Source of the DNA: Cohaesibacter intestini
GTDB lineage: Bacteria > Pseudomonadota > Alphaproteobacteria > Rhizobiales > Cohaesibacteraceae
Reading direction: 5' to 3'
NCBI RefSeq assembly: GCF_003324485.1
Contig: NZ_QODK01000001.1
Span: forward strand, 434,001-498,000
Length of the DNA: 64,000 nt
Both the position numbers and the translations under genes were made by a program. Below the pieces are notes generated by a model. That model saw only the letters and a program-made list of their open reading frames with translations. It was not told where the DNA came from and did not search any database. Below, piece by piece: positions 35,230 through 43,483 of the stretch. Numbering within the stretch: position 1 is the stretch's first letter; every line of letters starts with the position of its first letter.

Positions 35230-38200
35230 TTAGACAAACTCGAAGTCATCAGCGGAGATCAAGGAATCGTCGAAATTCAACAAGGTGACAGAGGCTCCGC
35301 CAAACGACAAAGCGGTATCAAGCCCCTGTTGTATGTGCGTGATATCAGCCAAAGACGAAACACCGAGGCCGCCAATGCGGATGGTGTCAATGCCATTTTC
35401 GAAATCGGTAATCACATCCATCTCGCCAGCCCGACGGAAAATAAAGACGTCGCTGCCCTCGCCTCCGGTAAATTGGTCGTTGCCGCTGTCATCAAGGAAG
35501 GCATCGTTGCCCTTGCCGCCGATGAGAATGTCATTGCCAAAGGCGCCATTGAGAATGTTGTTGCCGTCATTGCCGGTGATGGTGTTGGCGAGGCCATTGC
35601 CCGTGCCGGTCGTGTTGGCGAGACCCGTCAGGGTCAGGCTTTCGAGATATTGCGATTGGTTTCTCAGAGCAAAAGAGATGGTGCTGTAAACATGGTCTGT
35701 TCCCGCACCAAACGCTTCCTCAATGGTGTCACCGGCATTGTCGACATAATAGGTGTCGTTGCCGATGCCGCCAACCATCCGATCCGCGCCGATATTGTCC
35801 TTGAAGATATCATCGCCCGCGCCGCCAAATAGCGTGTCGTCACCAGCAGCGCCATTGAGGATGTTGTTGCCGCCATTGCCGACAATGACATTGTTCAGCG
35901 CATTGCCGGTGCCATTGATATGGCCTTGGCCAAGCAGGGTCATGTCTTCGAGATATTGCGACTGGTCTCTCAGCGCGAAACTGATGGAACTGAAGACCTT
36001 GTCATTGCCGCCGCCATCATATTCTTCGATTCGGTCACCGGCATCATCGACATAATAGGTGTCATTGCCGGTGCCACCGACCATGCGATCAGCCCCGATG
36101 TCATCCTGGAAAATATCGTCGCCCCCGCCGCCAAACAGCGTATCATTGCCAAAGGCACCATTGAGAATATTGTTGCCCGCATTGCCGACAATAATGTTGG
36201 CTTGCCCATTGCCGGTGCCGTTGATGTCACCTTGACCATAGAGGCTCAGATTTTCGATATATTGCGAATGGTCCCTGAGGGCAAAGTCGACAAAGCTGAA
36301 GACCTGATCAAAGCCGGCTCCGGGGGCCTCTTCGATGGTGTCACCGGCATCATCGACATAATAGACATCGTTGCCTAGGCCGCCATTCATCCGATCCGCA
36401 CCGGCATCATCGATGAAGATATCATTGCCCTGCGCGCCAAGGAGCCAGTCGTCGCCAGCGCCACCATTGAGGATATTGTTGCCCGCATTGCCTTCGATGC
36501 GGTTGGCCAGACCATTGCCCCAGGCGCGAAGATTGTCGGAGCCCAACAGGGTCAGATTTTCCAAATGGGCCGATTGATCGCTCAGCGCAAACTGGATGCT
36601 GCTATAGACCTGATCGGTGCCCTCATCTGCCAGTTCTTCAATGACGTCACCTGCATTGTCGACATAATAGACATCATCCCCAAGGCCGCCAACCATGCGG
36701 TCCGCGCCAGTATCGTCGAGGAAGGTATCGTTGCCTCGCCCGCCAATCATCACATCATCGCCAAAAGCCCCATTGAGAATATTGTTGCTGTCATTGCCGG
36801 TGATGATGTTGGAAAGGCCATTGCCTGTGCCGGAAATGGCAATGCCTGTGAGGGTCAGATTTTCAAGATGTTGCGAATGGTCACGCAAAGCAAAGTCGGC
36901 AGAACTCCTCACCAAATCGGTCCCCTCACCGACATTCTCGACAATCGTGTCATTCGCATCTATCACGACATAAACATCGTCGCCCTTACCGCCGAGCATC
37001 AAATCCGCGCCGCTTTGGCCGTCAAGCCGATCATCGCCGTCGCCGCCAATCAACGTGTCGTCGCCGCCATAACCAATCAGATGGTTGGCCCCGCTGTTGC
37101 CCTCAAGAATGTTGTTGCTGGGATTGCCCCATCCATAGAAGTCCCCCGTGCCGAAAAGCTTCAGATTTTCGACATTGGCCTGAATTGAAAAAGAGACGGT
37201 CGAATAGACCCAATCCGTCCCGGCATCGACGGTTTCAACCACTCGATCAAAGCCACTATCGACATAATAGAGATCGTCGCCATCTCCCCCTTTCATGCTG
37301 TCGCCACCTGCGCCGCCATTCAGGATATTGTCGCCCTTGTTGCCAATCAACGTGTCAGCGCCGCTGGTACCGGTCACATCGAGGTCTGCCACACCCAGAA
37401 GCCGTGCCTTATTGATGCCTGAGCCAAGGGTCAGGCTGATGGAGCTCCAGATCGTGTCGCCATTGACAATGTCGAGCTTGGCATTTTCGCCCGCCAGATC
37501 AATCGACACAGTGATGGGCGCAGCAAGGCCACCGCCAGAGAAGGACACAGTGTGCTGCCCGGCTGCGGTTTGTACCTGATAGCCGCCGGTTGAGACGGTT
37601 TGGGTCGCGTCTCCCGAGACGGAAATACTCATCCCCGACACGCCTTCACCGACAGAATAGAAATCGTCGCTGTCATCGTCGTTGAAGGCCACGCCAGTGA
37701 CAAAAACCTTATCACCGGAACGGGCATAATCCTGCGTCGACATCAGGGTCAGATAGTCCGTTTCCTCATAGGTGAAGGTGCCGGTGATCTGACCGATGCC
37801 AACTTCCTGAAATACACCCCTCAGCGTGTTTTCGCGATGACCGGCGCTGCGGAACAACCCTTCCGCCTGTTCATAGACATAAGACAGATAATCAGGATTG
37901 ACCACATCACCAATCCGGGCCAGATTTTCACCCCACCACCAGTCGCCAGTAAAGTCATAGCCCGCATAGGCCATGCGGTCGGCCGGAGAGGAAGAGAGAT
38001 AGCCGGTGTGGTCAAAAATGTCGTTGTCAATCATCCATTGGCTATGGAAACGGGCGGCGTCGATCAAAATCTCATTCATCGCCAGGGCTTGCTTGGCCGT
38101 GCCATCAAGGGTGCCCGGCTCCAAATCCTGGTTGAGATCAATCCCGTATCGCTCTGCTTCTCCCAAAGGGTCCAAACGCGCACGGTTGATCAGCTCCAGC

Positions 38201-38232
38201 ATCAGCTGTTCCATGTCATTCTGAATGGCCAT
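35230..38232 (-). CDS. Large CAP-domain RTX exoprotein (type I secretion substrate)
   Basis: Exactly 1000 residues with no N-terminal signal peptide. Residues 1-165 are a CAP/SCP domain: ELINRARLDPLGEAERYG, FHSQWMIDNDIFDHTG, WWWGENLARIG and GHRENTLRGVF. A beta segment links to RTX nonapeptide arrays from about 290. Six modules follow, each built as GADRMVGGxGDDxYYVDxAGDxIEE, then about 25 residues with SSISFALRDQSQYLENLTL, then GNGNNILNGAxGDD. These bind Ca2+ and fold outside the cell. The C-terminal 60 residues, with VFIFRRAGEMDVITDFENG, are the usual uncleaved type I secretion signal. The tandem modules appear as roughly 280-base DNA repeats. Secretion probably uses an HlyD/TolC set such as that at 61-64 kb. 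The CAP domain's activity is unknown. Confidence 0.93.
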   Translation of the reverse strand: MAIQNDMEQLMLELINRARLDPLGEAERYGIDLNQDLEPGTLDGTAKQALAMNEILIDAARFHSQWMIDNDIFDHTGYLSSSPADRMAYAGYDFTGDWWWGENLARIGDVVNPDYLSYVYEQAEGLFRSAGHRENTLRGVFQEVGIGQITGTFTYEETDYLTLMSTQDYARSGDKVFVTGVAFNDDDSDDFYSVGEGVSGMSISVSGDATQTVSTGGYQVQTAAGQHTVSFSGGGLAAPITVSIDLAGENAKLDIVNGDTIWSSISLTLGSGINKARLLGVADLDVTGTSGADTLIGNKGDNILNGGAGGDSMKGGDGDDLYYVDSGFDRVVETVDAGTDWVYSTVSFSIQANVENLKLFGTGDFYGWGNPSNNILEGNSGANHLIGYGGDDTLIGGDGDDRLDGQSGADLMLGGKGDDVYVVIDANDTIVENVGEGTDLVRSSADFALRDHSQHLENLTLTGIAISGTGNGLSNIITGNDSNNILNGAFGDDVMIGGRGNDTFLDDTGADRMVGGLGDDVYYVDNAGDVIEELADEGTDQVYSSIQFALSDQSAHLENLTLLGSDNLRAWGNGLANRIEGNAGNNILNGGAGDDWLLGAQGNDIFIDDAGADRMNGGLGNDVYYVDDAGDTIEEAPGAGFDQVFSFVDFALRDHSQYIENLSLYGQGDINGTGNGQANIIVGNAGNNILNGAFGNDTLFGGGGDDIFQDDIGADRMVGGTGNDTYYVDDAGDRIEEYDGGGNDKVFSSISFALRDQSQYLEDMTLLGQGHINGTGNALNNVIVGNGGNNILNGAAGDDTLFGGAGDDIFKDNIGADRMVGGIGNDTYYVDNAGDTIEEAFGAGTDHVYSTISFALRNQSQYLESLTLTGLANTTGTGNGLANTITGNDGNNILNGAFGNDILIGGKGNDAFLDDSGNDQFTGGEGSDVFIFRRAGEMDVITDFENGIDTIRIGGLGVSSLADITHIQQGLDTALSFGGASVTLLNFDDSLISADDFEFV

Positions 38233-38530
38233 GATGTGTCTCTTCCCTGAATGTATCCTGTCTTCACATTTCCGGGCTCAGCTTGAATAACTGGCCTTAT
38301 GCGGGAACATCCATCGCTTTAATTGTCTGTTAATTTTGTCTGATCTTGTCAGAATGTTTCCGTGCCCACAAGCACAACCACAGGGCGCATGCACATAAAA
38401 GATGGTAGATTTGGTTAGATGTGTCTTGATTGCCGCACAGACCCCATGGAAACACTGAGACAAACTAACGCAACCGACAGAATGACCGCACGTCACCCTC
38501 AGTCAATTGCCCGGAACAACAAGGCAATTC
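38233..38530. promoter_or_regulatory. Upstream region of the CAP-RTX gene
   Basis: About 300 bases, AT-rich in the middle, presumably carrying the exoprotein promoter on the minus strand. No gene or distinct operator is recognised. Confidence 0.5.
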
Positions 38531-38582
38531 AGGCAACAAAAAACCCCGCTGCACAAACAGTGCAACGGGGTTTTTTGTTGCC
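38531..38582. terminator. Strong bidirectional hairpin at the left edge of the island
   Basis: AGGCAACAAAAAACCCCG and CGGGGTTTTTTGTTGCCT form an 18-base stem, extended inside by TGCAC/GTGCA with one bulge. A and T runs on both sides allow termination in either direction. It insulates the exoprotein promoter from the island. Confidence 0.85.
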
Positions 38583-38650
38583 TAGGATAGGAACCAAACT
38601 ACCAAATATCTCACTGATAATACTTGATTTCTGCCATTCTTAGCTTCTCA

Positions 38651-38670
38651 CGGTACACAATTCAGTACAC
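38651..38670. repeat. GTACAC-type direct repeat, candidate attachment or arm site (left)
   Basis: CGGTACACAATTCAGTACAC contains GTACAC twice. A close copy, CGGTACACAAAACGGTACA, is at 43052 on the other side of the integrase region; they match at 16 of 21 positions when aligned. Confidence 0.45.
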
Positions 38671-38828
38671 CAAGGCCTATTCTCATTTCAAAATCAAATG
38701 ACCTCCCCAAGTATGTCATCCTCTCCAAGACAGGCGTTTATCAGTACCGCCGCCGTGTCCCTGAAAGCCTCAAGGCTCACATTGGGAAATTCGAGATCAA
38801 GAGCGGGTTTGGTAAGGACTACGCCGAG

Positions 38829-40070
38829 ATGATGAAGCAGTACCGGGATTACCAAACCACCATTGATAAGCTCTTCTCTTACAAACCCAAAGCAGGAGAC
38901 AACCACGGCCCTGTCATCGTTGCTGCAATGAAGGAGTTTGGCCTCGACATGCAAGCCCTTGCTGCTGTCTCCGCCGGGATCGATCCAGACAATGAAGAGG
39001 AGATGGGCGTAGCTGCTGCTGTTGATGCCATGCTTGAAAGCCTGATGGAACGCAATGCGAAAGGGCAGGAAGCCCCAGCGATCCCGGAGGAGCTTTGCAG
39101 GGAACTTGCCAAGGGCAACATGCCTATCCCCCTAGCGGATACACTAGACGAACAAAGAGACCGATTGATCAGGCGCTCCCCCGGCAGTGCGAAAGAAATC
39201 CGCAATCGCTTTCAGCGCCACAAGATAGCCCTGTCAAACGTGATCGGCAAAGACTTGGTTCAAAAGCGACATCTCCGCAACGTACGGCGCATTAATGCCA
39301 ACCAATTCAGAGATAAGATGCTCGATAACGGCCTCAAGCCGTCTTCTGTCAGACGTTCATTCAGTGATATCAACGCTGCCGTGAACCGAGCCATTCAAGA
39401 ACATGCACTTGATATCATCAACCCATTTGCCAATGTCTCGATTGAGAACGCCCAGCATACCAAGAATGACCTAATGCCGGTCCTGCCCCCTGAAGTTGCC
39501 TTGGTTGATGCTGTCATGAGCGGCAAGGATCACCTGAGTTTGATTTGGCGTCTCCTCAGGGACACAGGTGCTCGCCCAAAAGAGAGTGTAGGGCTGCGCT
39601 GCCGAGACCTTAACGCCGATGACGCATTCATCTCCATTTGCCACTATCAAGGAAACAGGCTCAAAACCCCGCACAGTGAGCGAGACATTCCTATACCCGG
39701 CGACTTGGCGGCTGATCTGGCCCTGCTAAAGAACGACAATCCATCTGCCGCTCTGTTCCCCCAGTACCGAGACAAACCAAGGGGCAGTGATAGCTGCTCC
39801 GCCGCCCTGAATAAGCGCATCAGGATCGCTCTTTACTCCAATGAAGGCGCTTCACTAGTAGGCGTTGAGGAGACGGAGAAGCGCAAGACCTGCTACCGTG
39901 CCCGACACAGCTTCAAGGACGCACCGAGAGATACTGATTGCCCAGAAAGTCTCGCAAGGGAGATCATGGGCCACTCAGATCAGTCCAGCGCTGCCAATTA
40001 TGGCCCTGGGTCTAGCCTGAAGCGCAAGAGGGATGCCATGGAGAAAGTGTGGGGATATTTACCCTTATAA
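38829..40070 (+). CDS. Site-specific tyrosine recombinase (integrase), 5' end unusual
   Basis: A phage-type integrase of at least 413 residues. The catalytic domain has the first arginine in LRDTGARPKESVGLRCRDLN, a box-2 RARHSFKD preceded by Tyr where His is usual, GHSDQSSAANYG with the histidine and the likely nucleophilic tyrosine, and a short tail. The first ATG is at 38829, but the same frame stays open back to 38628. That upstream part encodes KYVILSKTGVYQYRRRVPES, the conserved N-terminus of this family, without any ATG, GTG or TTG start. The gene may start at a rare codon or be 5'-truncated. It lies at one end of a 4.5-kb island that ends at tRNA-Leu. Confidence 0.85.
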   Translation: MMKQYRDYQTTIDKLFSYKPKAGDNHGPVIVAAMKEFGLDMQALAAVSAGIDPDNEEEMGVAAAVDAMLESLMERNAKGQEAPAIPEELCRELAKGNMPIPLADTLDEQRDRLIRRSPGSAKEIRNRFQRHKIALSNVIGKDLVQKRHLRNVRRINANQFRDKMLDNGLKPSSVRRSFSDINAAVNRAIQEHALDIINPFANVSIENAQHTKNDLMPVLPPEVALVDAVMSGKDHLSLIWRLLRDTGARPKESVGLRCRDLNADDAFISICHYQGNRLKTPHSERDIPIPGDLAADLALLKNDNPSAALFPQYRDKPRGSDSCSAALNKRIRIALYSNEGASLVGVEETEKRKTCYRARHSFKDAPRDTDCPESLAREIMGHSDQSSAANYGPGSSLKRKRDAMEKVWGYLPL

Positions 40071-40096
40071 GAGCTATAAAAATCGTTGAGGCGAAA

Positions 40097-40309
40097 TCAT
40101 TCAAACCGACCGTGTTTTGAAACTAACAGTTTCAGCGTGTCGGATGATGAGCACCTCAAATTCAGTAGCTCCAGTTCTTTGTCTGTCCTTTTGCCAGCAG
40201 CTACTCCCATTGCCTCAATTTGATCTGTGGAAATAAAGCTCCCATCGCTGTAATGAAGGCGTTGATGATCATATATAAAAGCCAGAAAATCTGGATATTG
40301 TCTGTCCAC
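40097..40309 (-). CDS. Small hypothetical ORF in the island
   Basis: A 70-residue frame beginning with GTG at 40309, with no clear ribosome site. The product (start DRQYPDFLAFIYDHQRLHYS, end LKLLVSKHGRFE) is not recognised; it has no membrane segment. It lies between the integrase and the FkbM gene on the opposite strand. It may be a remnant or a spurious frame. Confidence 0.3.
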   Translation of the reverse strand: MDRQYPDFLAFIYDHQRLHYSDGSFISTDQIEAMGVAAGKRTDKELELLNLRCSSSDTLKLLVSKHGRFE

Positions 40310-40344
40310 TTAGACACGTGCCATTCTTACCAAAGGGTCAAACC

Positions 40345-41091
40345 ATGTTCCGAAAGCTTCTTAATAAAGCAGAGAAACGAATAACGAAGCTTCAAGGGAA
40401 AGGCTGGGGTGCCGAAACCATAGACAAAGAGTTTTCGTCAGCTGTGAAACTGCTATCCAACACGAAACCTAGTTTATTCGTTGATATCGGGGGCAATAAG
40501 GGGCTGTATACACAAGAAATCGTAAACGCTTATCCAGATTCTAATATTGTCGTATTCGAGCCTTCCAGCGTTAATATAGACTGCCTAAAACAAAAATTTT
40601 CAAACCACCCGAAAATCACCATAGAACCATTTGCTGTGTCAAATTTTGACGGAGACACTATTCTTTACAGCGACCATGAAGGATCTGGGTTATCGTCACT
40701 GACAAAACGTAAATTGGATCACTGCAATATATCATTTGAAAACTCAGAAGAAATTAGATCTTTAAAATTTGAAGGGTATTGGAAAACAAAACTCAACAAA
40801 ACCCCTATTGATCTCTGCAAACTGGACATTGAGGGTCACGAGTTGGATGCTTTAAATGGTTTCGGAGAGGCGATAAATCATATTGACGTAATTCAGTTTG
40901 AATTCGGCGGCTGCAACATTGACACCCGAACTTATTTACGAGACTTTTGGTATTTCTTTACCGAGAACGGCTATGAATTGTTCAGAATAACCCCTTTTGG
41001 CCCTTCGAAGATTTCCAAATACAGCGAGAGAGAAGAGTTTTTCGGGACAACAAATTATTTGGCCAAACGCAAAGCTACCATAAAAACCTAG
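40345..41091 (+). CDS. FkbM-family methyltransferase (island cargo)
   Basis: A 248-residue S-adenosylmethionine methyltransferase of the FkbM type. The AdoMet-binding start is LFVDIGGNKGLYTQEIVNAY, then IVVFEPSSVNIDCLKQKF. Later family segments are SGLSSLT, IDLCKLDIEGHELDALNGFG and IQFEFGGCNIDTRTYLRDF. Such enzymes O-methylate sugars or polyketides. AAGGG precedes the ATG at 40345 by seven bases. The gene is clearly AT-richer than its surroundings, for example in third positions, which points to recent acquisition with the island. It could modify a surface glycan and so alter phage or host recognition; that is inference. Confidence 0.88.
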   Translation: MFRKLLNKAEKRITKLQGKGWGAETIDKEFSSAVKLLSNTKPSLFVDIGGNKGLYTQEIVNAYPDSNIVVFEPSSVNIDCLKQKFSNHPKITIEPFAVSNFDGDTILYSDHEGSGLSSLTKRKLDHCNISFENSEEIRSLKFEGYWKTKLNKTPIDLCKLDIEGHELDALNGFGEAINHIDVIQFEFGGCNIDTRTYLRDFWYFFTENGYELFRITPFGPSKISKYSEREEFFGTTNYLAKRKATIKT

Positions 41092-41134
41092 CCTTTGGGA
41101 TCATTGCTCACGGAAAGTTGATGGTTTCAATAGT

Positions 41135-41632
41135 GCTACTCAATCCACTACGGCATTCCCCACATTCTCTTTCTATCGGAATGCCGATGTTTACAGCTTC
41201 CATGACAACCCTGACCCAATCGCCCACGACATCCGCACGGTCACCTTCGCGGATAAACCGAATGACCCTTGGTTCGTCGCTGCTGATGTTTGCCGTGCGC
41301 TCGGTGTCTATATGCGCATTCGCAAAGGCTACGAGGAGGTTAGGAACGATTTTCTCAAGAAAATCCTGAATGATGACGAGCATCTTCTCTCCCCCATTCC
41401 GATTAGGGGGGAAGGAGGTCAGCGGCATAAGCGGCAATGCGTCTCCGAAAGCGACCTGTACCGGCTACTCATGCGCTCCGACAAGCCCGAAGCCAAACAG
41501 TTCCAAGACTGGGTGACCCGCGATGTCCTCCCAGCGATCCGCAAGGACGGCATGTACGTCAAAGGTGAGGAGAAGGTCGTCACTGGTGAGATGTCGATGG
41601 AAGAGATGACCCTCAAGGTGCTCGAAGGTTAA
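41135..41632 (+). pseudogene. Bro-N phage antirepressor-like gene, disrupted 5' end
   Basis: The frame open from 41135 encodes an N-terminal stretch YRNADVYSFHDNPDPIAHDI, then PWFVAADVCRALG, and later CVSESDLYRLLMRSDKPEAK and DWVTRDVLPAIRKDG. Those are hallmarks of the Bro-N domain of phage antirepressors. There is no start codon in this frame before 41312, deep inside the domain. An ATG at 41122 lies in a different frame, suggesting a frameshift near 41150. The frame ends in TAA at 41630, and the same frame resumes with a second Bro-N-like segment. The gene is probably inactive. The piece from 41312 could be made as a 106-residue fragment. Confidence 0.65.
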
Positions 41633-41832
41633 AACCGCCTCATACTGCACATGCAACGGCCATTCCGGGCGCTCCTCATTGACGACCAGCCGTGGTTCAT
41701 CGCTAAGGACATCTGTTATGCGCTTGGTTATGCCCATGTCGGCGCAGCCATACAGCAGCATGTCGAAGATCGCCAGCGGGATACTGTGGTGTTACACCAC
41801 GCTATTCGGGGGCAATCCAAGCCAACTCGGAA
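41633..41832 (+). pseudogene. Second Bro-N-like fragment in the same frame
   Basis: Directly after the TAA of the first fragment the same frame continues with LLIDDQPWFIAKDICYALGY and IQQHVEDRQRDTVVLHH, again a Bro-N domain start. Beyond about 41830 the frame loses family similarity. The two halves may be remains of one longer protein broken by a stop codon, or of two adjacent phage genes. Confidence 0.55.
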
Positions 41833-42492
41833 CCGCAGAAATCCGGGAGATTTTAAAACGACCTCATACAGAGGGGTGAGATACCCTCTCTTAGTGTCCC
41901 TCTATGGTTCCCTTAAGGTTACCTTAGAGTTATCCCTAGGTTACCCTAGGGTTCCCCAGATGCTCCCAGCAGCATTGCTCCTCCTACTTGGTCAGCAGTA
42001 TCGCCTGTCTAGCGTCCTCATGGTTCACCGCTGGCCCTACAGACCACCAAGGCACCCAGCACCCAAGGGATACCCCAGCGGTTCCCCTGCGGTGACCGAC
42101 AAGAGCCTCTGGGCGCATTCCTATACATTCTTCCTTATCTGGTCTCCTGCAAAGGAGATCGACTCCTGTAGCCCTCCTGAGCGCTGCCTGTGGCCCCTTC
42201 CTTGTGTCGGTCAGATGTGCGGCATGTCTCGGAGGGCAAGCCCTATAGGTCCCTGAAAGCCTGTCTATGCTTACATGTCCATTCTGGACAGTGGCCTTGA
42301 TCAGCGACACATTTTTTTCTTTCGCTCCTCATCCCACCTTTTTTGCCTGATCGACTGCACCGGGTCTCCTGAACAACGGAATGGCCCCAGAAGCCCCTCA
42401 GGGACTCACTGAAGCCTGTTTGATCATTCTTGCCAGCCACTTAGCCCAGAGAGCCACATGACTCTGTACGGCCCTCTATGGACTCCCAAGCC
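41833..42492. other. Non-coding or decayed island DNA
   Basis: About 660 bases with no recognisable gene on either strand; the long open frame here gives a proline- and leucine-rich sequence unlike a real protein. It contains the degenerate repeat at 41906. Confidence 0.55.
41906..41959. repeat. Five degenerate 10-12-base GGTTNCCCTAG repeats
   Basis: Units GGTTCCCTTAA, GGTTACCTTAGA, GTTATCCCTAG, GTTACCCTAG and GGTTCCCCAG follow each other directly. They look telomere-like, but are short and imperfect. Confidence 0.6.
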
Positions 42493-42738
42493 CTATGCGG
42501 CCATTCGTTGCTCCGTAAGCTCGAACTCTTCAGCATGGGGGATTGAGCCACCGAACAGGAGTGCATGGCCATGAAGACAGGCTTCCCAGTAGTCAGGGGC
42601 TTCAAGGGTGCTGGACGCTATGCGCTGACCTTGCTTGTTGTAGAAGTCGATAGCGAACGTGATGGAGGGAATGTGTCTCTTGCTCATGGTCGGTTGCCCT
42701 TCCTGTTGCCCATAGGGCGTTGCGGTTAGGCTCCCCAT
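42493..42738 (-). CDS. Small phage-type hypothetical protein
   Basis: An 81-residue product, or 64 residues if it starts at Met18 (42687), where GGAAGGG lies about 11 bases upstream. The conserved-looking part reads ITFAIDFYNKQGQRIASSTL and EAPDYWEACLHGHALLFGG. I do not recognise the family. Size and place in the island suggest a phage or plasmid accessory gene. AGAGATG precedes the first start, so either start is possible. Confidence 0.45.
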   Translation of the reverse strand: MGSLTATPYGQQEGQPTMSKRHIPSITFAIDFYNKQGQRIASSTLEAPDYWEACLHGHALLFGGSIPHAEEFELTEQRMAA

Positions 42739-43093
42739 TATTCACATCTCTAAGCTGTTGACACCACATTTAAATTCCCGCTTTTGGGACTGTCGAGGCT
42801 AGGGGGAATATGAACACTTAGAAGGCGCAGAAACGAGTCATTCCGGCTCTGATATGTCGATGAAATTTGCAGTGGATATTGCAGACACCCGCAACCAAAA
42901 CAGGATGCAGTCAGGTGGCACCAAGGACCCCAGCGACATTTTTGGGAGAAAAATCTCTGACCATAATCAGTATATGCTGAAGTTGGAGTGTCCCCCGTGC
43001 CGGGGGTGACCGGAGCGGAAAAGCCTATACCGGGTCATCATCCACAAAGCGCGGTACACAAAACGGTACATAGTTGGAGGGAGTAGATGCATC
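42739..43093. other. Right end of the island, no gene seen
   Basis: About 350 bases between the small phage-type gene and the tRNA-side hairpin. It contains the right GTACAC repeat at 43052. No supported coding region. Confidence 0.55.
43052..43070. repeat. GTACAC-type direct repeat, candidate attachment or arm site (right)
   Basis: CGGTACACAAAACGGTACA, partner of the copy at 38651; both share CGGTACACAA and a second GTACA. It lies about 70 bases before tRNA-Leu. Confidence 0.45.
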
Positions 43094-43137
43094 TAACCCC
43101 TTAGAAGTCGCTGAAAACATTGACTTTTAAGGGGTTA
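43094..43137 (-). terminator. Long hairpin directly after tRNA-Leu
   Basis: TAACCCCTTAGAAGT and ACTTTTAAGGGGTTA pair at 14 of 15 positions around a 14-base loop. It starts one base past the tRNA CCA on the tRNA strand. It has no T-run, so it is a processing signal, weak terminator or integration-related structure. Confidence 0.5.
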
Positions 43138-43138
43138 A

Positions 43139-43225
43139 TGGTGCCCAGGAGAGGACTCGAACCTCCACTTCCATACAGAAACTAGCACCTGAAGCTAGCG
43201 CGTCTACCAGTTCCGCCACCTGGGC
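43139..43225 (-). tRNA. tRNA-Leu (anticodon CAG)
   Basis: Reading the minus strand gives an acceptor stem GCCCAGG/CCTGGGC, the D-arm GCGGAACTGGTAGACGC, an anticodon arm CTAGC-TTCAGGT-GCTAG with anticodon CAG, a long leucine-type variable arm, the T-loop TTCGAGT, and an encoded CCA end. It decodes CUG. Its 3' end faces the integrase island, the usual target side for tRNA-directed integrases. Confidence 0.97.
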
Positions 43226-43483
43226 AATCAGGTGTGAGGCGGGTTTTAAGGATCCGGCATCGCCTTGTCAACGTAGCTTATAAAAAAATCGAAACTATTC
43301 ACACCATTCGTCATCCAATGGATCGAGGCATGGGGCAAATGCTGATATTTGCGCTTCACAGACCTGTTCATAAGGATTAGGACAGGCAGAGGTTGTTGTT
43401 TTTGCGGCGTTGGAGAGGCTGCAACCAATTCGCACATCCGCGAATAACGGACCGGATAGACAGCGCGACAGGGGAGAGCTTTC

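Noticed and set aside
36000-37400. Long plus-strand frames with hydrophobic repeats opposite the RTX gene
   Set aside because: They are antisense shadows of the regular RTX codons; they have no start signals and no independent homology.
38531-38582. CRISPR-like repeat at the island edge
   Set aside because: It is a single inverted repeat with A/T runs, that is a terminator; there is no spaced array here or elsewhere in the window.
41931-41949. Resemblance of TTATCCCTA / TTACCCTA to a homing-endonuclease (I-SceI) site
   Set aside because: The two halves are in the wrong order and the 18-base site is not present.
41651-42256. 201-residue continuous frame in the island
   Set aside because: Only the first 55-60 residues look like Bro-N; the rest is proline/leucine-rich and unlike a protein.
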